Source: Zarea fungicola (Eukaryota > Ascomycota > Sordariomycetes > Hypocreales > Cordycipitaceae). Taken from it: DNA of 60,452 nt. Positions 1-12,617 of this stretch are shown in pieces; the stretch's first letter is position 1; each line of letters begins with the position of its first letter. The notes beneath the pieces are model-generated. The model was not told the DNA's origin. It was given only the letters and a program-made list of their open reading frames with translations, and searched no databases. Location: positions 1 through 60,452 of the forward strand of contig FWCC01000496.1 in assembly GCA_900169235.1 (NCBI GenBank), in the 5' to 3' direction. Made by a program: the position numbers and the translations under genes.

Positions 1-120
1 TGTCACCCACATGCCTGGCTGGCCAGGTACCTAGGTACTAACCTACCAGCTTCTGCTTGGAGTGCTACCACCAGCTAGCTGACAGTCCGGTGTAGCGAGG
101 CCTTGACTGCGCCTGCAACC

Positions 121-2859
121 ATGTGGGGGGAGGGTCGCAGACCGGCCGATACAGGCAAAGCTACAGGCCGTCAGGCGACTGCTCTGGCTGCCGCTACGGC
201 TCTCACCAGGGCTCCCACTACAGGCGCTGCTCCAGGTGTCGCTTGGGCACATGCCACACAAGCTTCTCCAACGTCTTCGGCTGCGCCAGCAGCTCATAAT
301 AAGAATAATAATAGCAAACAGCGCCTCTTTGTTCCGCGTTCCAAAAACAAAAACCACAAGGCAGATTCGCCTCACCAGCATTCACACTCGCATTCACTTT
401 CGCATTCAACTTTGCCTTCACACCTCCACAAAACTCATTCTCACCACTACGGCAATTCCCTCAGTGCCCTTGGCATCACCACCACAGACGTTACATACAA
501 GTACCGTATTCACAGAGGCAAAACTGTCCTTGCATCTGATTACCCCGAAGAGTAAGTTGACTCTGGTTATTCGCTTATCAGTTATCCACTTTACACCTAA
601 AAGTTGTCGTGTTTCGTCATCGCATCACCACCACCAACGTTGTCAGCCCAGTTGCACTGCCTACGGGATTACAGCTTCAGCAATCCCAATTTTCCCACCA
701 CCAAGATATCCCAAAGCGGAATTCACCTCGTCGTCATCACATGGTACCCACGCTTCAGCTGCTCGCATCTCGCACTTTTCGGCTTGCCCACTGCCTCATA
801 CTTGTTGGCCTGCCCATCTTGACACGCCTCCTACGCACCCTAGTCGTCTCACTAGCAGCCTCCACCCGTTTCCGCCGACTTTTTAACTAACATGGTTCTT
901 GTTATATCACAGCCCATTGTACACCGCAAGCTGCGAATATCATAGTAGCTCTGCCTCATCTCCTGATCTAGTGCCTCCTCCTCGCAACCCACGAAGACTG
1001 CAGCAGCTTCGCTACCAAACCGCTGTTGCTCCCTCGCGCTCCTCCTCTCATTATAGCGCCGACGACAGCGATCCGGAAAGTGACGCTTCTCCCACCACAA
1101 TTCGTTGCGGCGCCTCTGCACTCGATATGGTGCAGATTATGGCGACCCAACCCGTCTCACCCCCAAGCTCCCCCGAGATTGCCGCCTGGCGCTTCGAGTA
1201 AGCACCACCTTGAATGGCCGTGCACTCGTACTTTGGTCCTCACTAACACGCTGTCCCCACAGCCCACATTCAGATGCCGTCTCGCCTATTGATGAGGAAT
1301 CGGACGTCTCCCTCGACGAGTTTGTAAAGGCTATCAATGGACCAAGTCGGCACCCTACACCACCAGTCAACGTCCAACAACAGAGCAGAATTCCGGCCAG
1401 GGAGAGGGACTTGCCGGCCCTACCTATCGATGAACCTCCAAGAGGAACATTGGCGATAGAGCAAGCACCTTCATATCGGCAAGCACCCTTCCAAAGGAAA
1501 CCGGTTAGCGTTCCTGGTCCTCATTGGCAGACCCAGCCCCAGAGAACAAGAGTTCAACCACGCGCCCAACCTCAGAGAATGGCACCACAAGCCATGATCC
1601 CCGAGCGAGATTCCTCATTTGGACAACGCGCAAAGCATGCAGTCATGAGAGATGTACCGCAGCAGGGTAGACCACCATGGAAGGGTGCCAGTGGCCGCGA
1701 ACAACAAGTGGCCGCCATGTATGACGACCTAGCCGTTGCGCCTCTTTCCCTGCCTGCTAAGAGCGACAAACGAACTGCCCTCAAGGGCGAGGGCCACTTC
1801 CGAGCACGTTTATCACAAATGGGAAGTCCCCGCGTGGATGGTCCTAGCAGCACCAGTACTGCCATGCGCAAACTCCTAACCTCAAGGACACATAAAAAGG
1901 CTAGCAGTCTAGCCACGCCATCGCCTAGGAGTCAATACAACATTGACGGGGGCCGGCAAAGCCCAAGCCCATACCCTAGCCCTCCACATTATGATGATCG
2001 CCAAATGACATCAATATCACCGTCTCTCGCCGATTACCCGAGCCCGAACTCTGCCATCAGACGCAAACCGCCTCCAAATGCACATGTCCACAAGAATAGC
2101 TCTCACGCGCACCCATTGACTTCTAGCCCTGTCGACCAGACCGAGATTCCGCAACCACCAACTCCCGACAGCCCACCTGCTATTCAAAACACGGGAGGCG
2201 ATGCGTGGACACAGCCTACCTCTCGATTCAGCATCACAACCTACGCCACGACGAATGCCGGTACCCCTAACTTGAATTCGCTGCAGAATTCGCCGGCGAT
2301 CGGGACGAACTCGCCATCACCATCCCTTCCTTCCAATACAGGTCTCGCTATCAAGGGCGACCGTCTAGAGTCACATTTCGGTGCACCATTCTCCGGGACG
2401 AGCACTCTGACGGTAGAACAAAGTATGGCGTCAGCTGATAAAGATACCATGGATTCCTCCCGCAACGTGTCAAATAGGGGTACAGAGGCTACGCGACGTT
2501 CTTCAATCGGTGCGCTGAGCAAGCCACTGCCACCAGTGCCCCAGGTGGCTGTCGCTACGGACAGAATTTCACTCCTCAATGCCCAATTGGAGGGGCTGGC
2601 GAACCGACGCCAGAACATCAACTATTACATCAAGCAGATGACAGATCTTACCCCGAGAGAGCTGCTTCTCGCCAGCGCTGACGTTCAAAGGAAGCGAGAG
2701 CTGGAGAAGAAAAATATTGAAAAACTCAAGGAAGAGTTGTCCGAAATTCAGCGAGAGGAGCATGAACTGGGCCTCTTACTTCATCGAGCCTATAAGCGGC
2801 AAAACAAGAATGCAGAATACGAGCCGACGACACTCTGGGTAAGACGAGTTGCCGGTTAA
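121..2859 (+). CDS. Pro/Ser-rich protein with C-terminal coiled coil, unknown function
   Basis: Three exons fit: 121..551, 913..1197 and 1263..2859, giving about 770 residues. Both introns have GT..AG ends, and the phase (2 nt + 1 nt) is restored at each join. The first intron is long for a fungus (361 nt). The N-terminal half is His-, Ser- and Pro-rich and looks disordered. An acidic patch (EESDVSLDEFVKAI) opens the third exon. The last ~90 residues form a charged helix rich in Lys/Glu/Leu (from about LLNAQLEGLANRR to EHELGLLLHRAYKR), typical of a coiled coil. The ATG at 121 (context gcaaccATG) is the first in the open frame, but the N-terminus is the weakest part of the model because exon 1 is low complexity. 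I do not recognise the family. A role as a scaffold or as a cytoskeletal or nuclear protein is only a guess. It converges on the membrane protein at 3046-3924. Confidence 0.65.
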
Positions 2860-3045
2860 CCGGGTCGGGCTGGACAAGGCTGTGTATATATATATATGCA
2901 TGTATTTATTTCACGACGTTGTATAATGTAGACAAAATACCTCCTTACGGCCGTTATAGCACAATATTCACGAATTTCTTTTGATGAGCGAATGCAATCG
3001 TGCTTTCTTTTGTATATATTAAATTATATATTACAGTAAATAACT

Positions 3046-3924
3046 TTACAAGTTGACCCAGGATAATACCTTGCCGATGAGCCCCGCGGACCCACGATGA
3101 GCCGCAACATATATGAATGACACGGCAGCCCCGTATATAAAAAGACAGGGCAGAATGACTGTGAGGCCGAACGTGAAGCTGAGAAAATGGATGACGCAGA
3201 GAAATACCCACAACAGTCGGACATGGTAGCTCTCGACGACCTCAATGGCGGTCTCTGCGGCATCTTCCACGGCCAGTCGAAACCTGCGTCGAAAGAGGTA
3301 CAGTTCTGTTTCGGGAATTTCCCCTGTTGCCAATTTCGAGAGCAAGAGGGTGCTGCAGAGGCCAAACCAATGGATGCTTGCCCACGTCGACGACGCAGAC
3401 GAGTGCACCGCGTCCGCAGTCGTCGTCGCGGCCCAGCGCAGCACGGCTACGGACGTATTGGTCACCACCAGGCATCCAGCCTCCACGACGGCAGGAAGCT
3501 CGTCCGCGCCGGCGTACCTCACCGCCTTGCCACCACGCACGCACAAGACTTGGCCAGCAGCCATAACTACGCTGGCATTGCTCACGGCATACACGCACCC
3601 CCCGACACAGAGCAAGGCAACGTCGTGGGCGGCACTCAATACGCCGCCGATGATGCTGCTGGCGAGGCGGGTGTGCCATTGGAGCTCGCCAATGAACCAG
3701 TCGAGCGTGGCGGTCCATCCGGATTGCCATCCGGCGGTGGCAAATGTGTAGATAGTACGTTGTACCGGCCCTGTGACGAGGGCGGCGATGATAAGGGCGA
3801 GGAGGTAGTAGTGCCAATCCACAAGGATCCCCGGGTTAAGCTGGATTATGATGATGCAGCCTGCGATTTGGATGTAGGCGTGCTTGCGGGACTGCGGGAT
3901 GAGGAGGTGAAGAAGGACCGGCAT
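3046..3924 (-). CDS. Putative integral membrane protein, unknown function
   Basis: An intronless frame of 292 residues starts at the ATG complementary to 3922-3924. Hydrophobic segments lie near residues 18-32, 38-58 (HYYLLALIIAALVTGPV), 88-112 (a Gly/Ala/Val-rich stretch) and two close to the C-terminus (LLWVFLCVIHFLSFTFGLTV and PCLFIYGAAVSFIYVAA), so at least four membrane passes are likely. A charged region between them (RRRFRLAVEDAAETAIEVVE) should be soluble. No family motif is recognised. The hydrophobic pattern and absence of stops over 879 nt make it more likely than the overlapping plus-strand frame at 3187-4026, which is Arg/His-rich and mirrors it. Confidence 0.6.
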   Translation of the reverse strand: MPVLLHLLIPQSRKHAYIQIAGCIIIIQLNPGILVDWHYYLLALIIAALVTGPVQRTIYTFATAGWQSGWTATLDWFIGELQWHTRLASSIIGGVLSAAHDVALLCVGGCVYAVSNASVVMAAGQVLCVRGGKAVRYAGADELPAVVEAGCLVVTNTSVAVLRWAATTTADAVHSSASSTWASIHWFGLCSTLLLSKLATGEIPETELYLFRRRFRLAVEDAAETAIEVVESYHVRLLWVFLCVIHFLSFTFGLTVILPCLFIYGAAVSFIYVAAHRGSAGLIGKVLSWVNL

Positions 3925-6136
3925 GATTTTTCCCTCTCGTTAATTGGAAATTTGAGTGAGAGAAAAAAGCTTTTCAAATTTGAAGCTGTACCTGCACGAC
4001 CTCTTTTCTTGTTCTGGTGTTTGTGAATGGTGATATTGGCGATGCATGTAATTCACTGCATGGGCATGCGATTTGAATAGACGAATGAAGAAGATCAGGA
4101 GAATTAAGAAGAGGTTTATTATCAGACGAAGTCTACGAAACGCTTTCTACTTTTATTAATGTTGTCCATTACGATTTGGCTGTTGTGTTCTTGGTTGCCG
4201 TCAATGTAAAGAGCCGTTTTTCTTTGTGAAAAGGGGGTAGCTTGCCCTTTTTACATTTTCAAGTTTTGTCCTTGCCCCTTTGAAAATGGGAGATCGACGC
4301 CTATTTGTGTAAAACAGGAAAATGTACCTACCCGCGTTGGAAAGAGGTGAACAACGACACTCAATCAATGAAGTACAAAGAAGCAAAGGCCTTCAAAGAG
4401 CAAGACAATGCTAGCAACTTGACTTTATCGCTATTCAACGAGTTCTTGCATCTATCAATAAATTCTTTGTCGTTTGGTTCTCGCAAAAGGGAAAGCAAAT
4501 AATCTCTTTTCTTCCTCTTGTGGGTTACGTGCATTGCAAAGTAACTTGGGCTTGCACCAAATAGCCCCTTTTGCCGGTAACTCTTACCCCTTCTTCCGGC
4601 GCTTCTAGTTGTCAGAGCGGAAAAATTTCCGTATCACCCTAAAGCCGTTTATTGTCCAAGATGATTGACATGGAAATGACTAAAAAAAATATAGACGTCG
4701 GTAGTGGCTAATGTATTTTCTCCTCCATTTACATCCGCCGTGCCATCAAGCACACATGGCAAACCCCAGCAAGCCACAAATCGGGCGGCGTCTTGGCATC
4801 GTAGTTTGTTTCTGTACTTTGATTTGAAAAAAATAGCGCTGTCTTGTATGTCTCAGACGACTATAGAAAAAAGTATCTTTATGTATAGTATCCTGCCAAC
4901 GGGGTTGCAAACACATGGACCAACATGTCTCGGTGTCGGCCTTGATTTGAAGAAGAGGTAGAAGGAGCATGTGTCCTATGATCGAATCATGTCCCTTTGA
5001 AAGAAGTTCTGCTCAAAGCTCTACCACCCAAATTTTGCTTTGAATTACACCATGAGATTATAGATTAAAGTGGCGTAGCATAATCTTCTGTCTGTGAGCT
5101 TCCTAAACGGGGTTTACAGAAGATTGAGCCCAGACCAATAGAGTGAAGACTGTACATAATGCTTTCGAAAGGTCTGGGGTAATACCATCTCGCAAGCCAC
5201 TCCCATTCCAGGAAATCCTGCCGATCCTATCTAATTATTCCCCCATAATATAACGTAAACTAACTTTTATTTACTTGTGGATACTGCAGTTTATTGTTGC
5301 GGCTGGAGAGGGTTTCCCGGGTTTGGTTTCAGAGGGCAGGGGCTGACTTAATCGACATTGATGGCACCCCCGAAGGTGTTACAATCGTTTTCGCTATTCA
5401 TACATTGGCCCTGTAATCTGCCAACGATTAAATCTGTCAGAAGAGGATTGCCTCTGGTGTAACAAAACCAATCACAGCCACATGTTAACAGAACCAGTGA
5501 TTGGAACCTGACAGCTTCACATCAACATGAAGCATGGTTACTGCATTAGGACGCGGGGGACACCACTTAGGGCGTCACCTTTTCCTTTTCCACTTGCTCT
5601 GGTACCTGCGCGATTTAACCGAGCCCGGAAATCTTGTCAGGCAAGCAGGGAAATCGTGGAGAGCGCGGGGGGTTATCCGGCACTGGGGGGGGGGACATCA
5701 AACATCACATCTACACTACCTTCCATTCTAGGCAGGTCACTCTCGTATTCTATCAGCGATCGGCATCATCGGGCCACGCATCCGTTACGTAAAGGCCTTC
5801 TAACGTATAATGTGCATAAACAAGCACCATCTAAACAAGGAAGGCATTTTTGGATATTCTCCGTTGCTGTGTATCTAGTCTCCCACCTCCAGTCTAGTCA
5901 ATTAATAAGGGCAGGTTCGACAAAACCGCCTCCATCGGCCTTCGGCGCCATGAACAAGCGGCTTACTGGATTTCATGCTTGAGGCGAGTTGGTTATTCGC
6001 AAGTTTGTAGATTTACTTTTCTATAAATACTGAGGATGCACCCTCGCCTCTATCCAAGATTGTTTCGTTTTCTATAAGCCAACTTTCACTTCCCATAAAC
6101 CTTTTCTTCTACTTCATCTCAGAGTCCAAGAACAAA
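3925..6136. other. Intergenic, no supported gene
   Basis: About 2.2 kb holds only short frames without recognisable domains. The longest (5527-5982, plus) is Pro/Ser/Arg-rich and lies in the upstream region of the peptidase gene, so I treat it as chance. The last ~130 bases carry the TATA box and a pyrimidine-rich leader of the peptidase gene. Confidence 0.5.
6021..6030 (+). promoter_or_regulatory. TATA box of the eqolisin gene
   Basis: The sequence ctataaatac lies about 107 bases before the ATG at 6137. A CT-rich leader follows it (around 6060-6120), the usual layout for a strongly expressed fungal secreted-protein gene. Confidence 0.55.
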
Positions 6137-7012
6137 ATGAAGACTTCCATTGTTCTCGCTCTCCTCTCTACGGCCGCTGGCGTCCTTGCCGTTCCCAGCC
6201 GTGCCGTCAACAAAAAGGCATTCTTTGGCGGTCCCATCTCCAAGAACATGGGCGACTTCCCCGCCCAGTCTGTTCAGAGCCCCTGGGGTGGTGCGGTCCA
6301 GGAAGGAAGGGGCTGGAGGACCGTCACTGGTACTACCAAGATTCCTTCAGTCACGGGCCAGAGCCCTGACGCCGGTGCTGCAGCTTGGGTTGGCATTGAT
6401 GGTTAGTGAAACTATCCCTCTTCCCCTCTATTTCTTCTCGCTTTTCCATAATCTTCGTTTGGATAGTCGGCAGAGGAGTTTAAACGGCATAACAAGCCGG
6501 GAGCCAAACAAATTAAAGAAACAAAGACACACTAACCAGGGCAACGCACAGGATACTCTTGCCAAAATGCCATTCTCCAGACAGGCGTTGTCGCCTGGGG
6601 CGATGGCACCGTCCAGGCCTGGTACGAATGGTACCCGGAGCCCCCGGTGTACTACGGCTCCAAGTTCCTCGTCAAGGCCGGCGACGAGATCCGCATGAGC
6701 GTCACCGCCACGTCCACCACCTCCGGCACGTCCACCCTCGAGAACTTGACCACGGGTAAGAAAGTGACCACCCCGTATCGAAACATGCGTGAGGCTCTCT
6801 GCCTGAGCGACGGCGAGTGGATCATCGAATTTGGCGGTGGCGCGCAGGAGTTTGCCGACTTTGGCGAGTGGGATATCCTCAACACCTCGGCCAGTGGTGA
6901 CAGCGGTGACGTGACGGCCGAGGGAGGTCAAATTACCAATGTCGAGATTAACAACCATGTGTATACCAACTGTGGTGCTGACTCGAACGGAATGGAGTGC
7001 ACCTGGCAGTAA
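6137..7012 (+). CDS. Secreted glutamic peptidase, eqolisin family G1
   Basis: Two exons, 6137..6401 and 6552..7012, give 241 residues. The intron (gttagt..cacag) restores the codon for Gly89. Residues 1-18 form a signal peptide (MKTSIVLALLSTAAGVLA). The mature chain has the family landmarks: WVGIDG, then CQNAILQTG with the catalytic Gln at about residue 98, and GEWIIEF with the catalytic Glu at about residue 181. The 83-residue spacing equals Gln53-Glu136 of scytalidoglutamic peptidase. Two Cys near the C-terminus (TNCG, MECTW) may pair. The stretch between signal and core resembles a short propeptide. Such enzymes are acid-active extracellular proteases used for nutrition and, in some species, host invasion. 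It appears intact. The first exon/intron border and catalytic spacing make the call firm. Confidence 0.93.
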
Positions 7013-7922
7013 CGGGTTGATATGAGTTGCTACTTACGGATCAGTTTCACATCTGTATATAATTTGAATTTTAGGGTAAACTTTTGAACATTAGTGGAAA
7101 TAAATAAATAACCGGGTGCGAAAACAAGTCAAAGGTTTTGTTGGTCGTCTTATAGTTGCCTGTTGTGTTACACACAGGGAGCAGAGTACAGAAATGCTGG
7201 AGCAAAAGGACAGGCTCTTCATTCGCTACATAGGCAAATCAAATTCTGAACCGGGGATCACAAATGCGACACATAAGATTCTTTCAGATTGTTACGTTGT
7301 TAACAGTCGCTACACAAGGAAATGTACACCTTAGATTCCTGAAGGCGTAGCCATGTCAACGCAGACTGAAAAAGACGGTGGCAAAGGCGATAATTCTGGA
7401 GCTGATAGGTAAATTGTCCGAGCTGGAGGGACACGACGAGACGCGCAGCTCTTCGGCTGGGAATAAATGTCTACGGCAGATCCTCGGACATTAGTCCCTG
7501 GCCAGAGGTATGTTTGGCACATAAGACAAGAAGCTGTCAGGGCAGGTACTTTTATATATAATAGGTGAAATAGGCGGACTGTTTCGCTAAGAGGTGTGTA
7601 CCGACCCAGGAAACTCTGTATTTTATCAGAGTGCTGTTAACTTATATCACGGCGTAGTGCCATTACTCAGGCCCCTCTTTCCGGCATCTGAGCCGAAAGT
7701 CGCTGACTGTCTTCCACCAAACAACCTCGGCAGCCCTCAACATATTAATACATATTTTCATTAACAGCGGCAGCACAGATAGCAATCCTCAAAGTAGGGA
7801 TTATTTCCTAATTGGAAGACGTGCGATCAGCATTTATATCTGCCAGCAAGCAACGGTGTGGCCCACTTCTGCGTTTGTCACTCTGCATCCAAGCGCAGCA
7901 CAAGGAACACGTTTGTCTGCAA
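7013..7922. other. Intergenic, upstream region of the Zn2Cys6 gene
   Basis: There is no supported gene in these 900 bases. A TATA-like run (ttttatatataatagg) lies near 7550-7566, too far from the next ATG to assign with confidence. Small frames on both strands (7116-7334, 7331-7522) have no domain. Confidence 0.45.
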
Positions 7923-10033
7923 ATGTCAGATCAAATAAATCAAAATGGCAAACGAATACGGTTGGCTTGTCTCAACTGCAGGTATTTTATAAGATTAAAT
8001 ATTCTACAACTGAACCATTTCGGAAAAATTAATTGAATGAAACTAGACGAAAAAAGACACGATGTCCTGGCGAGCGCCCTGTCTGCGCGTACTGCTCCAG
8101 ACTAAACCAACAATGCCGGTATGATGATGATGCTGCTACTCTAAATAATAAGACTGTAGACGAGATATCCTCCCGGCCACAGGATTCTACCGCGATGGAT
8201 CAAGTAATAGCTACAGATCTGCCGCTTGGTGTATCGCAAGAGAATGAGTGCGTTGGAAAAACTTGAACAAGCCTTCTGGCCAACGTGACTGACCTTGCGT
8301 AGCCTCTTTTCGGTATTTCTGCGTACCCCAGGGCGAGAGACACTTACACCAGATACAGCTGGTGCCATGGATCTGCTCTTCCCGCTTGATGCGTCTTTTG
8401 AACCGCAAACAGTGGTCAAACTTGACGGCATACCGGAGCCCGAAATTGTTCAATCTCTGATTGATACGTACTTCCACTACTGCCATTGTCAACCGTACAT
8501 ATTTTTTCAAGAGTCTAGTTTTCGACGTCGACTTGGAGCTGATGCGATCCCCTCTTGGCTATTGCTGGCCGTTCTGGCCAGTGCGTCCATATTCTCTAGC
8601 CATCCCTTCCTTCAGGGTAGGCAGGCTGACGCTGCCGAGTATTACGCTTCCTGTTCGTGGGGAGAGATGCATACCCGAATGTTTGAAGAAGAAGACTTTG
8701 TGACGATACAAGTCGTACAGGCGACCAGTATGCTCGCTGTTATTGACTTCACAGGCAAGCCGAAACAAGCTTTCCACGCGGACAATGGCTCCTGGCGCTA
8801 ACGCTTAAATCAATTTTAGAAGGTCGATATACGCAGGCATGGGTCAAGATTGGACTTTCCGTCCGCTTCGCGCAGGCTTTGAACTTGGTCTCGGAGCCGA
8901 GTCCAGAGCTGCTGTGGTGGGTAAAAGAAGAGCAGCGGCGCACGTTTTGGTCCGTCTACCTTTTGGACCGGGTCGGCTCGTGCAGTCCCGAGCGCTCCCC
9001 GGCCATTCTGGACCCAGACTGCGCGCTGAGCCTCCCTATAGACCAGTCCGTATTTGCCTCGAAACTGGTCGGTGCAGAACGTGTAACCCTGATGCGCGTG
9101 GTGGGAAACCCGCAGGAACTCGGCAGAGTCGGCTATGCTGGCCTACTCTGTCTACTTGCCTCGACGCTGGGCCGCATTCAGCGATGCTGTCTGCGTCAAT
9201 CGGTGCCGGAGGGCTCCCTACCACCATGGGACTCTCGAAGTGAATTTTCCTCGATCCATAGCATTCTACTGACGTGTGAGTCGTATTCGCCCACGGCGAT
9301 TGAAGATTTTGAGGCCGTGCTAGACAGAGAGAGCATGAGGATCACAGGAGAGCATAATCATAATTCGATGCTCGGTGGATTTTGTTTCTCACATGCGCTC
9401 TACTTTTTGTCGCATTGCTTACTGCATCATCCCTTTTTGATCCGCCACCGCTTGCAGTCGGTTAAGGCACCTATTCCGCCCAGTTTTCTCCGGCAGATTC
9501 TCTCGGCGAGCCGGGAGAATGCAACGAGGCTAACACGATTACTGCAAAGTTTACAAAAGCGTCGATTATGCTTAGCGAGTTCTTTGGGGTACTGTGCCGT
9601 CGTCGCTGGTGTAATTCACCGAATATTTGAGTACGATGAGGATGCATGTGTGAGGGAATCTTCACGACATAATTTTAAATCGACACTCGATTTCCTTTCC
9701 AACACCGGGACCAATTGGCGACACTTTCTGCAACTGGTGAGCCTTTCCTCTCCTTCCTCCCCTCACTTAAATTTGCTTGCTGCAAGACATCATTCCAAAC
9801 ATTGGCCAAAATTTCACCATTGACAAGATACCCTCTAGGCACAGGCTCTGCAAGATTTCAACCCCGACGCTGCAACCACTAGTGCCATGATAAGTCCCAA
9901 GCTGTTTGTTGACATACCAGAACATTACGATAGAGAAAGAATCTGGAAACTGCTAGATTATGGGCGATCCTCGCAAAATAGAGGACGACATGTAGCGACG
10001 GGGAATAGAAACCCTTCAAGCATGTTGGAGTAG
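7923..10033 (+). CDS. Zn2Cys6 fungal-specific transcription factor
   Basis: Five exons fit: 7923..7981, 8047..8247, 8303..8754, 8820..9736 and 9839..10033, about 607 residues. The DNA-binding cluster is canonical: Cys16-x2-Cys19-x6-Cys26-x6-Cys33-x2-Cys36-x6-Cys43, preceded by basic residues. The first intron falls inside it, just after the second Cys, so exon 1 is only 59 nt. The middle region (ALNLVSEPSPELLWWVKEEQ, RTFWSVYLLDR) is the fungal-specific transcription factor domain (PF04082 type). The third intron begins GCAAGC, so it is a GC-AG intron; it restores the codon of the Glu before GRYTQAW. It is a nuclear regulator of unknown targets. It lies tail to tail with the MFS exporter at 10470-12148, a common pairing of pathway regulator and efflux pump. 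Confidence 0.88.
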
Positions 10034-10469
10034 ACAGCCTTAGCTAGGAGGAAACTCGCAACGATAATACTTGGGTTCTGTTCAAAAATGAGTAGCTCGA
10101 ATCTACCAGCAATGATAAGGTTCGCGTGAGCATTCCTGAAATATTATTTTTAAGCCACAAATGCAAAGCCCGAAGACGCGCCCACCAGGAGCGGCGATAC
10201 CCACTTGCCGTCAATGTAGAATGGCGAACAAGACAATTGACCGAGGTATGAGTGGAACTGTAATGAGATCTTACATTGACCGCGCTATTTTGGAATTTTT
10301 TATTTGTTCCAAAGTATCCTGCTGGTAGGCAGTATGTATATTCTAATATGCGATCCAACTGTGGACATGTTGGAGTCGAAGTGTATGGTAACTTTCCTGG
10401 AATACTACCGCAGCTTCCATCTCTCCCTCACCTTTTGTGGAAGGCTTTTGTAAAAGCGAATTGGCTAAT
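10034..10469. other. Convergent 3' intergenic region
   Basis: About 440 bases lie between two converging genes. I see no coding sequence, only AT-rich stretches that should hold both polyadenylation regions. Confidence 0.5.
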
Positions 10470-12148
10470 TTAATCCCGCCTGTTTCGCCTACTGCGCCAT
10501 GATGCACCATATAGAGTGGTGAGAAGAACCAGCGCAGCGCCAATAAGGACCAATGCCGATGAGAAGCTGACCGTCCAGCCTACACCGATTTTGTCAATCA
10601 TTGGTATGCAACTGGCCGTCGCAACAGCCGCGAACGCATACCGTACGAGGTAGTGACTGGCTATGAAGAGGTCAGCTGTCTTGTTGGAGGCAATTCTAAG
10701 GAGATAAACACTAACCGGCTGCTTTTCCAGCGTCGTGCTGCATTGTGTCCATGATGTAGGTGTTCAGGCTAGGGAACGCAGTCGTCTGTATCGCTCCTTG
10801 AATGGCCATGCAGACAATGGGAAGTGCAATGCCGCCGATGCCTCGATCCACAGCCCAACCATACAACAACGTCGACCCGGGCAAAGCAACTCCCAACAAT
10901 AGTAAGCTGCCACGAAGACGGTCTTCCCAAAGCCGAAAGCCCCGTTTCTTCATCCAAGACTTGACAAAATAATCGGCCAAGCGGCCACCCAAGGCCGAGC
11001 CGAGAAGATACCCTCCCCCTGGCGCCAGGTAGAGGAGCCCTGCCTGAAGGGGACTCGTCAGACCCAGCCTGGGATTCAGGACATAACGGATCGGGGTAAG
11101 GAGCGAGTACATATTGAATGCCAGCGATGCTGAAGCGAGACTCTGCAGATGATATTAGCTGTTGGCGCGCAATTTGGGCAAAAAATGGTACAGCTAACCA
11201 CAAAGAGCAAGTTCCTTTCGCCTAGCAACTTAAGCACCAAGCCGGGACTGGAGAACTGCCACATCATGGCTGCCCCAGCCCCGAATCCCTTCCCGCGGAG
11301 CTCAACATATCGCGGTTGGCGGAGGGTCTCGTGCATGACAAAAACGGACAACAAAAGACAAACACCAGTCATAGCCGTTTGCAGCCAGAAAATAACCCTC
11401 CAGGAGGTATACGTGACAATAATGCCGGAGAGCAGAGGTCCAAAGGCAGGACCAAACAATGTGCCCCGAAGGAACCACCCCATTGCAGTCGCACGCTGAA
11501 CCTGTAAGGCTTTAGTAATAACGTTTTGATCTCATTTCAAACAGGCACGCAGATTTACCGGATGGTAGATGTCAGAAATACACGTTGACCCGAGAACGAG
11601 GAAAGCAGTCCCCTGAGAACCTGTGAGAGCTCGAAAGAAGAAGAACGCAACAAGGTTGGGGGAGAGTGCCGTGCCTATTGAGCCTACGAGGAATATAAAG
11701 GTGCTTGCAATATAGACCTTGGCGGTAATCATCGTGTCAGTACAGTGGACAAGGACCTTCTCCAGGCTGCCAGTGCATCTCTTACTGGCCTGCGTCCAAG
11801 TGTATCTGCCATTGGGCCCCAGAAGCAGCATGCAATGCCGATCACGACAAGATACAGCGCATTGCTGATACTGATAACCGCAGGCGTAGTAGAAAACGCC
11901 TCGGTGATTTCGGGAATGGCAGCCAGGATGCTGGTTGTAGACATGGACGCTATGAGACCGCAGCTGGCCACGAAGAGGGTGATGGATTTCTTTTGCGCAT
12001 GGCTGAATCTCTCGTACGCAGAGCCGATTGACCGGCCGGAACCAGTTTCAACTCTCTCGAGAACTGTTTGTGGACTGCTTCCACATTCGTTTGCTGTCTC
12101 CAAGGGCTCCCTGACCCGTGGTGGCGCTTCCACAATGGTTGACGACAT
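10470..12148 (-). CDS. MFS multidrug transporter, DHA1 type
   Basis: Five exons on the minus strand: 11786..12148, 11559..11717, 11199..11501, 10716..11142 and 10470..10660, about 480 residues with about 12 membrane spans. Motif A appears across the first splice (ADTLGRRP then VYIAS), and the antiporter-type motif C region reads FGPAFGPLLSG. The N-terminal ~60 residues are hydrophilic and cytoplasmic. The last exon carries the final spans (SHYLVRYAFAA, SALVLIGAALVLLTTLY) and ends in a basic tail. The family exports drugs and metabolites in exchange for protons at the plasma membrane; the substrate cannot be told. The start at 12148 follows from the hydrophilic leader; the ORF extends 32 codons upstream, but there it is Arg/Tyr-rich and unlike the family. 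Its promoter contains several CGG triplets, so control by the neighbouring Zn2Cys6 factor is plausible but unproven. Confidence 0.9.
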
Positions 12149-12617
12149 GTTCTTACGGCAATTGAACGAAGCGCAGTAATTGAAGGGGAAAAAATATCTC
12201 CGCACTGCATAAGATCGGTAGCGACGGTACCGAAGATTCATCAAATAACTATGCTTGTAAAGTAGCGCCGTTTACCGGTGCGGTATCGGCCCGGAACAGA
12301 CTCCACGCCGGTGCTCAAATCGGGGGAGCCGCTACTCCGCATCGGCAAAGCATACGGAGTATAAATACTCAGTTAAATAGCTATAAGAGGTCAAGTGGAA
12401 TCTCTTAGCACTTTTTAAATATGCCATGTCCAAAAACAGCAACTCAGCCCTATGACTTAGAGTTAGCGATATCCTGTGCATTCTGGCTTACTAGCACCAC
12501 CACCCTGCTCCAGATAGGAAACATACAACTAGAGAAAGAGATAAAAAGTAATTGGTGTCTGAAGCTAACGTGATAAACTGGGTGCTGTTGTGAAGCGCCA
12601 ACCACCGCTGTAGGAAT
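12149..12617. promoter_or_regulatory. Promoter region of the MFS transporter with CGG triplets
   Basis: This 470-base gap contains a perfect palindrome CGGTACCG at 12225-12232 and further CGG/CCG triplets in 12271-12345 (for example ccggtgcggtatcggcccgg). Such triplets are half-sites for Zn2Cys6 regulators. A tacggagta motif lies at 12353-12361. No coding sequence is seen. Confidence 0.4.

Noticed and set aside
3187..4026. 279-codon plus-strand frame
   Set aside because: Arg/His-rich antisense shadow of the membrane protein gene; no domain and poor composition.
5527..5982. 151-codon frame upstream of the eqolisin
   Set aside because: Composition random, no domain, lies where the promoter should be.
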